Below are positions 49,954 through 58,205 of a stretch of 64,000 nucleotides of DNA, in pieces; the stretch's first letter is position 1, and each line of letters begins with the position of its first letter. A program made the position numbers and the translations under genes. The notes beneath the pieces are model-generated. The model was not told where the DNA came from. It ran no database searches and saw only the letters and a program-made list of their open reading frames with translations. Source of the stretch: a bacterium (lineage in GTDB: Bacteria; Bacillota; Clostridia; Oscillospirales; Oscillospiraceae); NCBI GenBank assembly GCA_004560305.1, contig SFVI01000001.1, positions 1 to 64,000 of the forward strand, in the 5' to 3' direction.

Positions 49954-51283
49954 GGCCCTGTCAAAGCTGCCCCGCTCCCTCAACGCCAAAATGCTGTATG
50001 CGTCCCTGCTGGGGGTGCTGCTGGGCTCCGTACTGTACTTTTTCATGATTGCTCTGGGCCAGGTGCTGATCGACACGGTCTATATGAGTGAGGAGAACGT
50101 GGCCCAGCGCAAGGCGGAAATCTATTCCCGCCTCAGCAGCTATGTGATCCGGAATGATGTTTCCGGCAAGGACACCGCCGCTCTGGCTCAATGGACGGCG
50201 GAAAACGACTATGTGACCATTCTGGTCTATGACAGCGGCAGCCGCCACCGCAGCTTTTCCGGCGGCAAGGCCATCGGCGCAGACAGTGAAATTGTTTACG
50301 ATTCCGCCCAATATGGTCGGCTTTATCCTCTGCGCTTTTCCGACGGGGTATATCTCATCGCCATTGTGGACAATTCTCAGGTTGGGGAGAGTCTGCTGGT
50401 GAACGTGGCGGCGGTAGCGGTAGCCGCCGGCGGCTTCATTCTGCTTCTGCTGTTCTATATGAACCGGCTGACCCACCGGATCATCGCCCTGTCCAAAGCC
50501 GCCCAGGAGGTCAGCTCCGGCCAGCTGGAAAAGGACATCAGCGCCGCCGGGCAGGATGAGGTCAGTGCCCTGGCCCGCTCCATGGACGAAATGCGCCGCT
50601 CGCTGATCCAGCAGATGGGCAGCGAGAGCCGGGCCTGGCAGGCCAACACCGAGCTTCTGACCGCCATCTCCCACGATATCCGCACGCCAATGACCTCCAT
50701 GATCGGCTATCTGGGCCTGCTCAACGACAGCGATTTTTCAGACATTGAGCGCTGCCGCCAGTTCAGCCGCTCCGCCTACAGCAAGGCCATGGATCTGAAG
50801 GATCTGACGGACGAGCTGTTCAAGTACTTCCTGGTTTTCGGCAGTGCGGAGCTGAAACTGGATATGGAGCGCTATGACGGCCGCCTGCTGCTGGAGCAGC
50901 TGGTCAGTGAGGCGGAGTTCAGTCTGACGGAGGCGGGCTTCCGGGTGCAGCGCATGGAGTTTGAGGGGGAGTGCAGCATCCTGGCCGACCCCCTGTATCT
51001 GAAGCGGGTCATGGACAACCTGGTGTCCAATGTGATGAAATACGGCGATAAGGCCAAGCGGGTGGTCATCCTCAGTGAGCTTCAAAACGGCCTGCTGAGC
51101 CTGTGCTTCTCCAACAGCATCACCCGCTCCCTGGACCGGGTGGAGAGCACCAAAATCGGCCTGCGTACCTGCAAGCGCATCATGGAGCAAATGGGCGGCA
51201 GCTTCTCCACCGAGACGGATGGAGAGCATTTCGCTGCCGAGCTGCGCATCCCGGCAGAAATAAAAACCGAAACCACGGCGTAA
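49946..51283 (+). CDS. Sensor histidine kinase
   Basis: 445 residues. TTG start at 49946 with AAAGGG upstream. Two helices (about 17-40 and 153-175) flank an extracytoplasmic sensor of about 110 residues; then HAMP, H-box AISHDIRTPMTS (His about 243), N-box NLVSNVMKYG and a C-terminal ATPase end TKIGLRTCKRIMEQMGG. The G1 (DxGxG) box expected between them is replaced by SNSITRSL, so ATP binding may be unusual. It pairs with the adjacent regulator. A terminator follows. Confidence 0.92.
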   Translation: MTKALSKLPRSLNAKMLYASLLGVLLGSVLYFFMIALGQVLIDTVYMSEENVAQRKAEIYSRLSSYVIRNDVSGKDTAALAQWTAENDYVTILVYDSGSRHRSFSGGKAIGADSEIVYDSAQYGRLYPLRFSDGVYLIAIVDNSQVGESLLVNVAAVAVAAGGFILLLLFYMNRLTHRIIALSKAAQEVSSGQLEKDISAAGQDEVSALARSMDEMRRSLIQQMGSESRAWQANTELLTAISHDIRTPMTSMIGYLGLLNDSDFSDIERCRQFSRSAYSKAMDLKDLTDELFKYFLVFGSAELKLDMERYDGRLLLEQLVSEAEFSLTEAGFRVQRMEFEGECSILADPLYLKRVMDNLVSNVMKYGDKAKRVVILSELQNGLLSLCFSNSITRSLDRVESTKIGLRTCKRIMEQMGGSFSTETDGEHFAAELRIPAEIKTETTA

Positions 51284-51300
51284 CCCGTGGCTTCGGTTTT
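51263..51300 (+). terminator. Terminator of the two-component operon
   Basis: AAAACCGAA-a-CCACGG pairs with CCGTGG-c-TTCGGTTTT with one internal mismatch, then T-run. The 5' arm lies in the last codons of the kinase. Confidence 0.85.
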
Positions 51301-51312
51301 TCGTTATCTCTG

Positions 51313-52692
51313 TTACGCTTTCATGCGTTCCGCCTGTTCCCGTTCCAGTCGCCGGAACATTCTGACCAGCACCATCACCGCGGCAGCGGACAGGATCAGC
51401 TCCGCCGCGAACTGGGCATAGGCCAGACCCACCATGGGGAAAAGCCGGTTGAGGATGAACAAGGCCGGGATCTCCAACACGATCTTGCGCAGGATGGCAA
51501 AGACCAGGGCCTTGCGCCCCATACCGCAGGCCTGGAACACCCCAACGCCGGTGAAGTCCATGGCAAAGAAGGGCAAAGCCAGGCTCAGCCCACGAAGGAA
51601 GCTGCCGCCCAGGGCCACCACCGTCTCATTCTGGATGAACAGCGCCACCAGCTCCCGGTTGAAGGTGAACACCAGGGCTGTTGCCGCCACCAGAAAACCC
51701 AGGCTCAGCTTACAGGTGAAAAGCAGGGCCTCCTTCATGCGTTTCACGTTGCCGCTGGCATAGTTATAGCCGATGAGGGGCATGATGCCGTTGCCGATGC
51801 CCATAGCCGCGTACATGGGGATCATCTGGATCTTGCTGGCAATGCCCATCCCCGCCACGGCGTCTGAACCGAAGGCAGCGGTAAAGTTATTTAGGATGGT
51901 CATGCCGGTGACGTTCAGCAGGTTCTGCACCGCAGCGGGGATGCCCACCGCGCAGACCCCCAGGGCCACCGCCTTGCCGCAGAGAGCCAGCTCCGGCCGC
52001 AGGGACACATAGGTCTTGCCCCGCTTCACAAGCATATAGCCCAGGAAATACAGGCAGGCGAACACGTTGGCAATAAAGGTGGCGCAACCGGCGCCGGCGG
52101 CCCCCATATCAAAGCCCCAGGGCATAATGAAAATGGGGTCCAGCAGGATGTTCAGCAAGCAGCCGCTCATGGTGCCGATGCTGCCATGGACAGCGGCCCC
52201 CTCTGCCCGCACCAGATAGCCCATCACCACGTTCAGGATGGCCGGGGCCGCGCCGCAGCTGACCGTCCAGAACAGGTATTTCCCCGTGACCGCTCGGGTG
52301 GTCCCGTCCGCGCCCAGAATGGTCAGAAAGCTGCCGCTCAGCAGGCTGTAGCCCAGAGAAAAGACCACGCCGCAGGCAAGAGCACAGTATACGCCGAAAG
52401 CGGCGCTGCGGCGGACAGCCTCATAGTCCTGTCTGCCCAGGGCACGGCTCATCATGCTGGAGCTGCCCACGCCGAAGAGGTTGGTCACCGCGTTGAAGGC
52501 CAGCAGCAGCGGGGCCGCCAGGGTAACGGCCGCGTTCTGTACCGGGTCGTTGAGGTAGCCCACAAAATAGGTATCCGCCAGGTTATAAAGGATCATCACC
52601 AGGCAGCCCAGGATGGTGGGAATGGAAAGCTGGGCCACCGCCTTGGGAACCGGCATCTGTTCAAAAAGGTATTGTTTATTTTTATCGTTCAT
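51313..52692 (-). CDS. MATE family efflux transporter
   Basis: 459 residues, 12 helices: AVAQLSIPTILGCLVMILYN and LADTYFVGYLNDP at the start, GSSSMMSRALGR, NVVMGYLVRAEGAAVHGSIG, and MPLIGYNYASGNVKRMKEAL. Related in family, not closely, to the pump at 24503. Start MNDKNKQYL at 52692 with GGGTGA upstream. It lies right after a 17-base-pair hairpin, leaving only about 20 bases for a promoter, so its transcription may depend on read-through. Drug or metabolite exported is unknown. Confidence 0.88.
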   Translation of the reverse strand: MNDKNKQYLFEQMPVPKAVAQLSIPTILGCLVMILYNLADTYFVGYLNDPVQNAAVTLAAPLLLAFNAVTNLFGVGSSSMMSRALGRQDYEAVRRSAAFGVYCALACGVVFSLGYSLLSGSFLTILGADGTTRAVTGKYLFWTVSCGAAPAILNVVMGYLVRAEGAAVHGSIGTMSGCLLNILLDPIFIMPWGFDMGAAGAGCATFIANVFACLYFLGYMLVKRGKTYVSLRPELALCGKAVALGVCAVGIPAAVQNLLNVTGMTILNNFTAAFGSDAVAGMGIASKIQMIPMYAAMGIGNGIMPLIGYNYASGNVKRMKEALLFTCKLSLGFLVAATALVFTFNRELVALFIQNETVVALGGSFLRGLSLALPFFAMDFTGVGVFQACGMGRKALVFAILRKIVLEIPALFILNRLFPMVGLAYAQFAAELILSAAAVMVLVRMFRRLEREQAERMKA

Positions 52693-52711
52693 TGCTTCAC
52701 CCGGATATGTA

Positions 52712-52750
52712 ATAAACATACCCGCTGCCTTTCGCAGCGGGTATGTTTAT
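52712..52750. terminator. Bidirectional terminator between NifX-like and MATE genes
   Basis: A perfect 17-base-pair stem (52712-52728 with 52734-52750), loop CTTTC, with A/T-rich ends; begins 12 bases after the NifX-like stop and ends 20 bases before the MATE start. Confidence 0.85.
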
Positions 52751-52762
52751 TTGTCTTACCAC

Positions 52763-53197
52763 TCAGTGGCAGCAGCAGCCGCCGCTTTCCTCGTCGTCGT
52801 CATGGCAGCCGCAGCCGCCCTCGTCATGATGGCAGCCTCCACCGCAGCCGCCGCAGCCACCGCCGCAGGCGCCGGCGCCTGGGTCAACGGGCAGCTGGCC
52901 GGTAACCAGCATATCTGCCGCCGTGTCCGCATGGCCGCAATAGCCGGCCACGGGTACGATGCCATAGCTCAGCAGCAGGGCCCTGGCCTCGCTGCCCATG
53001 TTGCCGCAAAGCACCGCGTCCACCTGCTGCTCACGCATCAGGTCCGCCATGGCCTTGTGGCCGTGGCGGTCGGAACAGTCCACCAGGGTCTTGGTGCAGT
53101 CCTCCACCACATCGCCGTATTCATAAATGGCAAAGCACTCGCAATGGCCGAAATGCTCAAAAATCTCTCCGTCCTTATAAGCAACCGCAATCCGCAT
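52763..53197 (-). CDS. NifX/NifB-type iron-molybdenum cluster-binding protein with Cys/His-rich tail
   Basis: 144 residues. Residues 1-105 match the dinitrogenase iron-molybdenum cofactor family (MRIAVAYKDGEIFEHFGHCE, AVLCGNMGSEARALL, GYCGHADTA). The last about 40 residues are a Gly/Cys/His/Asp tail with about 11 Cys and several His, which should bind metal. AAGGAGATTTAAAGG precedes the ATG. It lies 3 bases after the Mrp-type gene, a common pairing in anaerobes; probable role in Fe-S or metal-cluster handling. No nitrogenase genes are seen. Confidence 0.88.
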   Translation of the reverse strand: MRIAVAYKDGEIFEHFGHCECFAIYEYGDVVEDCTKTLVDCSDRHGHKAMADLMREQQVDAVLCGNMGSEARALLLSYGIVPVAGYCGHADTAADMLVTGQLPVDPGAGACGGGCGGCGGGCHHDEGGCGCHDDDEESGGCCCH

Positions 53198-53200
53198 CCT

Positions 53201-54025
53201 TTAAATCTCCTTTTCGATATAGTCAACAATGGGGGCAATGTGCTCGCCGCTGACGCTCTCCACCTCGCCGGCGTCCACCATGGTGGCCACCACCGGATCC
53301 ATGGGCAGGCGGGCAAAATGGGCGATGCCGTATTCCTTGGCGATCTTCTCCACCTTGCTCTCGCCGAAGATGGCGTGCTCCTTGCCGCAGTCGGGGCACT
53401 TGAAGTAGCTCATGTTCTCCACGATGCCCAGCACAGGGATGTTCATCATATTGGCCATGTTCACTGCCTTGGCCACGATCATGCCTACCAGATCCTGGGG
53501 GGAGGTGACGATAACAATCCCGTCCACCGGCAGGGACTGGAACACCGTCAGGGGCACATCGCCGGTGCCGGGGGGCATATCCACAAACATATAGTCCACA
53601 TCGGTCCACAGCACATCGGTCCAGAACTGGGTGACGGCCCCGGCAATCACCGGGCCGCGCCAGACCACAGGCTCCGTCTCATTCTCCAATATCAGGTTGA
53701 TGGACATGATCTGCAGACCGGTATGGGTGCTGACGGGGATGATATATTGGTCGGTGCCGGTGGCATGTTCATGAATGCCGAAGGACTTGGGGATGGAGGG
53801 GCCGGTGATATCCGCGTCCAGAATGGCGCAGTTGTGGCCCCGGCGCTGCATTTCGGAGGCCATCAGGCTGGTGACCAGGGATTTGCCCACGCCGCCCTTG
53901 CCGCTGACAACGGCAATGACCTTCTTCACGCTGGACTCCGGGTTCAATGCCTTGCGGAAGCTCTCCGCGCTCCTTTCGGCGCAGTTTTCGCCGCAGGTGG
54001 AACAATCATGGGTACATTCGCTCAT
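53201..54025 (-). CDS. Mrp/NBP35-type P-loop ATPase (Fe-S carrier)
   Basis: 274 residues. N-terminal cysteine cluster CTHDCSTCGENC (residues 4-15), deviant Walker A SGKGGVGKS (about 41), DADITGPSIPKSFGI, DMPPGTGD and a CPDC pair at about 209 in the Mrp position. Such proteins bind and deliver [4Fe-4S] clusters in the cytoplasm. A GAGAGAT-type ribosome site precedes the ATG. Co-transcribed with the NifX-like gene. Confidence 0.92.
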   Translation of the reverse strand: MSECTHDCSTCGENCAERSAESFRKALNPESSVKKVIAVVSGKGGVGKSLVTSLMASEMQRRGHNCAILDADITGPSIPKSFGIHEHATGTDQYIIPVSTHTGLQIMSINLILENETEPVVWRGPVIAGAVTQFWTDVLWTDVDYMFVDMPPGTGDVPLTVFQSLPVDGIVIVTSPQDLVGMIVAKAVNMANMMNIPVLGIVENMSYFKCPDCGKEHAIFGESKVEKIAKEYGIAHFARLPMDPVVATMVDAGEVESVSGEHIAPIVDYIEKEI

Positions 54026-54131
54026 TATTCGATCTCTCTGCCTTTCTTTTCATTTTGCCAAAACACTGTGTTTATTATTTCCGATGGCACTATTATATAC
54101 GAAATGTAAAAATAGTCAAATCAACAATCGT

Positions 54132-54635
54132 TTATGAGGTGCCGCTCTTTCGCAGCGCCCGCGTAAGATACATGGCGGCGAAGCCGGTGAAGCAGCCGGT
54201 GATCACCCCGGAGGCCGCCAGAATGGGCGCATAGGCAAACACGCCGGGGGTCTGCACAATGAGCACGCAGGCCAATAGCTGCCCCGCGTTGTGGGCCACA
54301 CCCGCCAGGGCGCTGACGATCCAAAGCTGGTTCTCCGCAAAGTGCTTCACCGTCAGGCACATGACCAGATAGGCCAGAAAGCCGCCGGCCGCGCTGTACA
54401 GAAGGGAGGCAGGACTGCCGGCAAAGACGGTGCCCATCAGGATGCGCACCGCCAGAATGGCCCCCGCTTCCTTCCGGCCCAGGAGCAGCATGGCCGTCAG
54501 GGTCACAACGTTGGCAAGGCCCAGCTTCACCCCGGGGATGGGGGCAATGGGGGGCAGCTGACTTTCGATCATGAAAATGGTCAGGGCGATGGCCACAAAA
54601 AGGGCCATCAGGGCCAGCTTTCTGGTTTTAGCCAT
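54132..54635 (-). CDS. Gx transporter family protein (heptaprenyl diphosphate synthase component I-like)
   Basis: 167 residues, about five helices. GVKLGLANVVTLTAML, GSPASLLYSAAGGFLAYL and GVAHNAGQLLAC are typical of the Gx/Hpre_diP_synt_I family, now viewed as ECF-S-like small transporters rather than synthases. It overlaps the NusG-II gene by 8 bases; this pair is common in Clostridia, often near RNF or flavin genes. Confidence 0.88.
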   Translation of the reverse strand: MAKTRKLALMALFVAIALTIFMIESQLPPIAPIPGVKLGLANVVTLTAMLLLGRKEAGAILAVRILMGTVFAGSPASLLYSAAGGFLAYLVMCLTVKHFAENQLWIVSALAGVAHNAGQLLACVLIVQTPGVFAYAPILAASGVITGCFTGFAAMYLTRALRKSGTS

Positions 54636-54987
54636 CGATCCCGCTCCCCTCGATCTTCACCACCAGCCGGTGGGGCATACAGATGATGGGCACCCCGCCC
54701 CGGTCAATGGCCCCCTGGGCCACGCAGATACCGTCCGGGCAGTTTGCCTGGGTAACGGCGATGCGCCCCGGTTCCACATGGACGGTGTTATGGCCGTATT
54801 TGGTGTCGATTTCAATGTCATAGCTCTCTGTGACCCGGGACAGGTCGATCCGCTCATACTCCTGCCCGTCCACGGTGATGACAGCAATGGTGCCCCCACC
54901 CAGGCGGGACAAGGTGAAAAAGCCCAGCAGGCCCAGCAGCACCACCGAAAGCAAAACCGCTATCCAGATTTTCGTTTTCTTATCCAT
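54628..54987 (-). CDS. NusG domain II-containing secreted protein
   Basis: 119 residues. Membrane anchor (about 6-26) then a small extracytoplasmic domain: TVDGQEYERIDLS, NTVHVEPGRIAVTQANCPDG and the CVAQGAI-CMPHRLVV pair of cysteines typical of NusG-II (DUF1312). The ATG at 54987 lies 7 bases after the -10 box, with no Shine-Dalgarno, so the mRNA is probably leaderless. Function unknown; coupled to the Gx transporter. Confidence 0.85.
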   Translation of the reverse strand: MDKKTKIWIAVLLSVVLLGLLGFFTLSRLGGGTIAVITVDGQEYERIDLSRVTESYDIEIDTKYGHNTVHVEPGRIAVTQANCPDGICVAQGAIDRGGVPIICMPHRLVVKIEGSGIDG

Positions 54988-54994
54988 GTGCAAC

Positions 54995-55046
54995 AGTTTA
55001 GAATAATATCCCCCAGTTGTCAATAAGGCTTCTTGTGTGTTATAAT
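54995..55046. promoter_or_regulatory. Divergent promoters sharing one -35 element
   Basis: Minus strand: TTGACA (55023-55018), 17 bases, TAAACT (55000-54995), serving the NusG-II gene. Plus strand: TTGTCA (55017-55022), 18 bases, TATAAT (55041-55046), serving the FHA-SEDS operon. The two -35 hexamers overlap in the 7-base sequence TTGTCAA, so polymerase can use only one side at a time. Confidence 0.75.
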
Positions 55047-55083
55047 ATAATCTATTGTATTATGCGCGGAAAGGAGGCGGGAT

Positions 55084-56883
55084 ATGGAAGCTTTGACCAG
55101 CTATGCCCTCACCACGTCCAAATTTCTGCTGATCCTGCTCTCCCTGCTGATTCTTGCCCGCTGCCTGCGCTCCCTGCTCAGTGAGAAGTATGAATCGGAG
55201 ATTTGGGGCCGCCTCAGCTACCAGGGGGAGAGCTACCCCCTCACCCACTGGGAAAATCTGATCGGCCGCAGCCTCAGCGCCGATGTGCGCCTGTGCTATC
55301 CCGGCGTCAGCCGCTCCCACGCGGTGCTCTATCGCAACGACAAGGGCATATGGAAGATATGCGACATTTTTTCCAAAAGCGGAGTCTGGGTCAACGGCGT
55401 AAAGGTGGGCAGCGGCGGCGGCCAGGTGCGCAACGGGGATGTGATCAACCTGGGCGGCCTGGTGCTGCGCTTCCATGACATCACCGCTGCTGAACGCCAG
55501 AACAACGAAGCCGTACGCACCAACGCCGGCAGCAGGGTCTCCCCCACGGTGACCCTGCTGGAGCTGACGGGTTTTCAGCTGATGCTGATGTTCCAGCATT
55601 CCCTCTCCGCCGGGGAGGACTATGCCCGTGCCATTCTGCTGGCCTTTGTGGCCCTGATCGCCCTGCAATGGTGCTGCTACAGCGCCCTGCGCCTGATGGA
55701 CCGCAGCGGCTTTGAGGTGGAGACCCTGGCCTTTTACCTCACCAGTCTGGGCATGTCGGTGGCCGCCTCCTCCACGCCGGAGGATATGTATAAGCAGATT
55801 TTACTGACCCTGGTAGCCGTGGCGCTGTTTCTGTTCAGCGGCTGGTGGCTGCGGAGCCTGCGGCGCACCATGGCGCTGCGCCTGCCTGTGGCGGCGCTGG
55901 CCCTGGGGCTGCTGGCAGTAAACGTGGTTTTCAGCGACGCGGTGCTGGGGGCCAGAAACTGGCTGGAATTTGCCGGCTACTCCTTCCAGCCCTCGGAGCT
56001 GGTAAAGGCCTGCTACATTTTTGTGGGCGCTTCCACCCTGGACAGGCTCTTCAACCGGCGCAACCTCTATGGCTTCATCGGCTTTTCCGCCGTGTGCGTC
56101 ATGGCCCTGGCCCTGATCGGGGACTTCGGCACCGCGCTGGTTTTCTTCGTCACCTTCCTGGTGATCTCCTATATGCGCTCCGGCTCCTTTGCCACGGTGT
56201 TTCTGGCGCTGTCCGGGGCGGGGCTGGCGGGCTTTCTGGCGGTGACCGTGAAGCCCTATATCGCCCAGCGCTTCGCCACCTGGGGTCACGCCTGGGAGGA
56301 TGTGTACGGCGCCGGCTTCCAGCAGACCCGGGCCATGTCCGCCGCCGCCTCCGGCGGCCTCACCGGCAAGGGGGCCGGCTTCGGCTGGCTGGATGACATC
56401 TTTGCCGCCAATACCGATATGGTCTTTGCCGTGGTCTGTGAGGAGCTGGGGCTGATCATCGGCCTGTGCATGGTGGCCGCCGTGCTGGTGATGGCCTTTT
56501 TCGCCGTGCGCAGCGCCCGGCACGGCCGTTCGGCCTATTATCCCATCGCCGCCTGCGCCGCCATGGCCCTGTTGCTGACCCAGATGGCTCTGAACGTATT
56601 CGGCTCTCTGGATCTGCTGCCCTTCACCGGGGTCACCTTCCCCTTTGTCTCCAAGGGCGGCACCTCCCTCATTTCCTGCTGGCTGCTGATGGCCTTTATC
56701 AAGAGCGCGGATAATCGCCGGGGCTCCAGCTTCGCCGTCAGTACCGCCCGGCGCACAGGCTGCCGTGAGGAAGAGGAAGAGGAGGAAGAATCCCAGGAGG
56801 AGGCGCCGGAGCAGGAGATGGACATTGCCCAGGGCAACCCCTATATTTCCCGGCAGGAGGACTGGTATGAGGAAGATCACTAA
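55084..56883 (+). CDS. FHA domain fused to SEDS peptidoglycan glycosyltransferase (FtsW/RodA/SpoVE)
   Basis: 599 residues. Membrane helix (about 10-28), FHA domain (about 50-133: LIGRSLSADVRL, GVSRSHAVLYR, KSGVWVNG), then a ten-helix SEDS core with GARNWLEFAGYSFQPSELVK, GDFGTALVFF and the C-terminal GVTFPFVSKGGTS. The tail is Glu-rich (CREEEEEEEESQEEAPEQE). SEDS proteins polymerise lipid II with a partner PBP, which is the next, overlapping gene. The FHA domain suggests control by Ser/Thr phosphorylation, as with the separate fhaB-rodA-pbpA genes in Actinobacteria. AAGGAGG precedes the ATG. Confidence 0.93.
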   Translation: MEALTSYALTTSKFLLILLSLLILARCLRSLLSEKYESEIWGRLSYQGESYPLTHWENLIGRSLSADVRLCYPGVSRSHAVLYRNDKGIWKICDIFSKSGVWVNGVKVGSGGGQVRNGDVINLGGLVLRFHDITAAERQNNEAVRTNAGSRVSPTVTLLELTGFQLMLMFQHSLSAGEDYARAILLAFVALIALQWCCYSALRLMDRSGFEVETLAFYLTSLGMSVAASSTPEDMYKQILLTLVAVALFLFSGWWLRSLRRTMALRLPVAALALGLLAVNVVFSDAVLGARNWLEFAGYSFQPSELVKACYIFVGASTLDRLFNRRNLYGFIGFSAVCVMALALIGDFGTALVFFVTFLVISYMRSGSFATVFLALSGAGLAGFLAVTVKPYIAQRFATWGHAWEDVYGAGFQQTRAMSAAASGGLTGKGAGFGWLDDIFAANTDMVFAVVCEELGLIIGLCMVAAVLVMAFFAVRSARHGRSAYYPIAACAAMALLLTQMALNVFGSLDLLPFTGVTFPFVSKGGTSLISCWLLMAFIKSADNRRGSSFAVSTARRTGCREEEEEEEESQEEAPEQEMDIAQGNPYISRQEDWYEEDH

Positions 56884-58189
56884 CCGGGCATTCTCCCTGC
56901 TGCTGATCGCGGTGCTGGTCATCTGCGGCATGGGCATGTACCTGATGAACTATATCGACAAGGGCGAGGACTGGGCCAAGTACTTTTCCCGGGTAAACTC
57001 CGGCTCCAGCGGCGTGCTGATGGATCGGAACGGCCAGGTTCTGGCCGCCTTCGGCAAGGGTGTGGAGAACTTTTCCCAGGACGCTGAGACCCGGGTGGCC
57101 AATTACCATGTGACCGGGGACTACTGGGGCCGCACCGGCTCCGGCATCCTCTCCCGGTATTGGAGCGGGATGCAGGACTTCTCCCTTTTCACCGGCATGA
57201 CCAAGTCGGAAAACAGCGTCCTGCCCCTGAGCATTGACACCCGGCTCAACAAGGTGATCTATGAGGCCCTCCTGGCCCAGGACCCGGAGGCCAAGGGCAT
57301 GATGATGCTCTGCAACTACAAAACCGGGGAGATGCTGGGCCTGGTCTCGGTGCCCAGCCTTGACCCTATGGCTGAGAATACCTCGCCCCCGGATGGGGCC
57401 TACATCAACCGCTGCCTCTCCGCCAGCTTCACCCCCGGCTCCATCTTCAAGCTGATCACCGCCGCCGCGGCCTATGAGCAGATCGAGGACATCGATGAAC
57501 GCACCTTCTACTGCGACCAAGAGTACGACATCGCCGGTGTCACCATCACCTGCACCGGCACCCACTATGAGCAGACCTTTGAGCAGGCCCTCTCCAACTC
57601 CTGCAACTGCGCCTTTGCCCAGATCGCCGTGATGCTGGGGCAGGACACCATGGTGGACTATGTGACGCGCTATGGCTTTCTGGATAAGCAGGAGCTCAGC
57701 GGCATCAGCACCGTAGCCGGCAGCTACCCCACCGAGTTCGTGGGCGACCCGGAGCTGGCCTGGTCCGGCATCGGCCAGTCCACGGACCTGGTCTGCCCCT
57801 ATACCATGCTGCGCTTCCTCTGTGCCGTAGCAAACGGCGGGGAGCTGGTGGAGCCCAGCCTGATTCTCAGCGAGGCTGCGCCCAAGTCCACCCCCTACAT
57901 GGAGCCGGCCACCGCCGACCGGCTCAAGCAGATGATGAACTTCAACGTGGTGGATCATTATAACGGGGAGGAGAACTTCCCCGGCCTGCGGCTCTGCGCC
58001 AAGACCGGCACTGCCGAGCTGGGCGACGGCAACTCCCACGCCTGGTTCGTGGGCTTTCTTGCAGACGATAAGCACCCCTACGCCTTTGTCACCCTGATTG
58101 AGCGGGGCGGCTACGGTCTCAGCACCGCTGGCCCCATCGCCAATGAGGTGCTGCAATGGGCGGTGGAAAATATAGAACCCAAGAAATAA
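56867..58189 (+). CDS. Penicillin-binding protein (PbpA-like transpeptidase)
   Basis: 440 residues. One membrane helix (about 8-27), a short spacer domain, and a transpeptidase with SxxK in TPGSIFKLI (Ser about 192), SxN in LSNSCN and KTGTAELG. It is shorter than class B PBPs with a full pedestal, and resembles actinobacterial PbpA. Start MRKITNRAFS at 56867 with GGAGG; it overlaps the SEDS gene by 17 bases, so the polymerase and cross-linker are made together. Confidence 0.93.
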   Translation: MRKITNRAFSLLLIAVLVICGMGMYLMNYIDKGEDWAKYFSRVNSGSSGVLMDRNGQVLAAFGKGVENFSQDAETRVANYHVTGDYWGRTGSGILSRYWSGMQDFSLFTGMTKSENSVLPLSIDTRLNKVIYEALLAQDPEAKGMMMLCNYKTGEMLGLVSVPSLDPMAENTSPPDGAYINRCLSASFTPGSIFKLITAAAAYEQIEDIDERTFYCDQEYDIAGVTITCTGTHYEQTFEQALSNSCNCAFAQIAVMLGQDTMVDYVTRYGFLDKQELSGISTVAGSYPTEFVGDPELAWSGIGQSTDLVCPYTMLRFLCAVANGGELVEPSLILSEAAPKSTPYMEPATADRLKQMMNFNVVDHYNGEENFPGLRLCAKTGTAELGDGNSHAWFVGFLADDKHPYAFVTLIERGGYGLSTAGPIANEVLQWAVENIEPKK

Positions 58190-58205
58190 AAAAGGTAGAA
58201 AGCAA

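Noticed and set aside
52613..54109. Long plus-strand frame rich in His/Gly opposite the Mrp and NifX-like genes
   Set aside because: Antisense shadow of two clearly recognised proteins.
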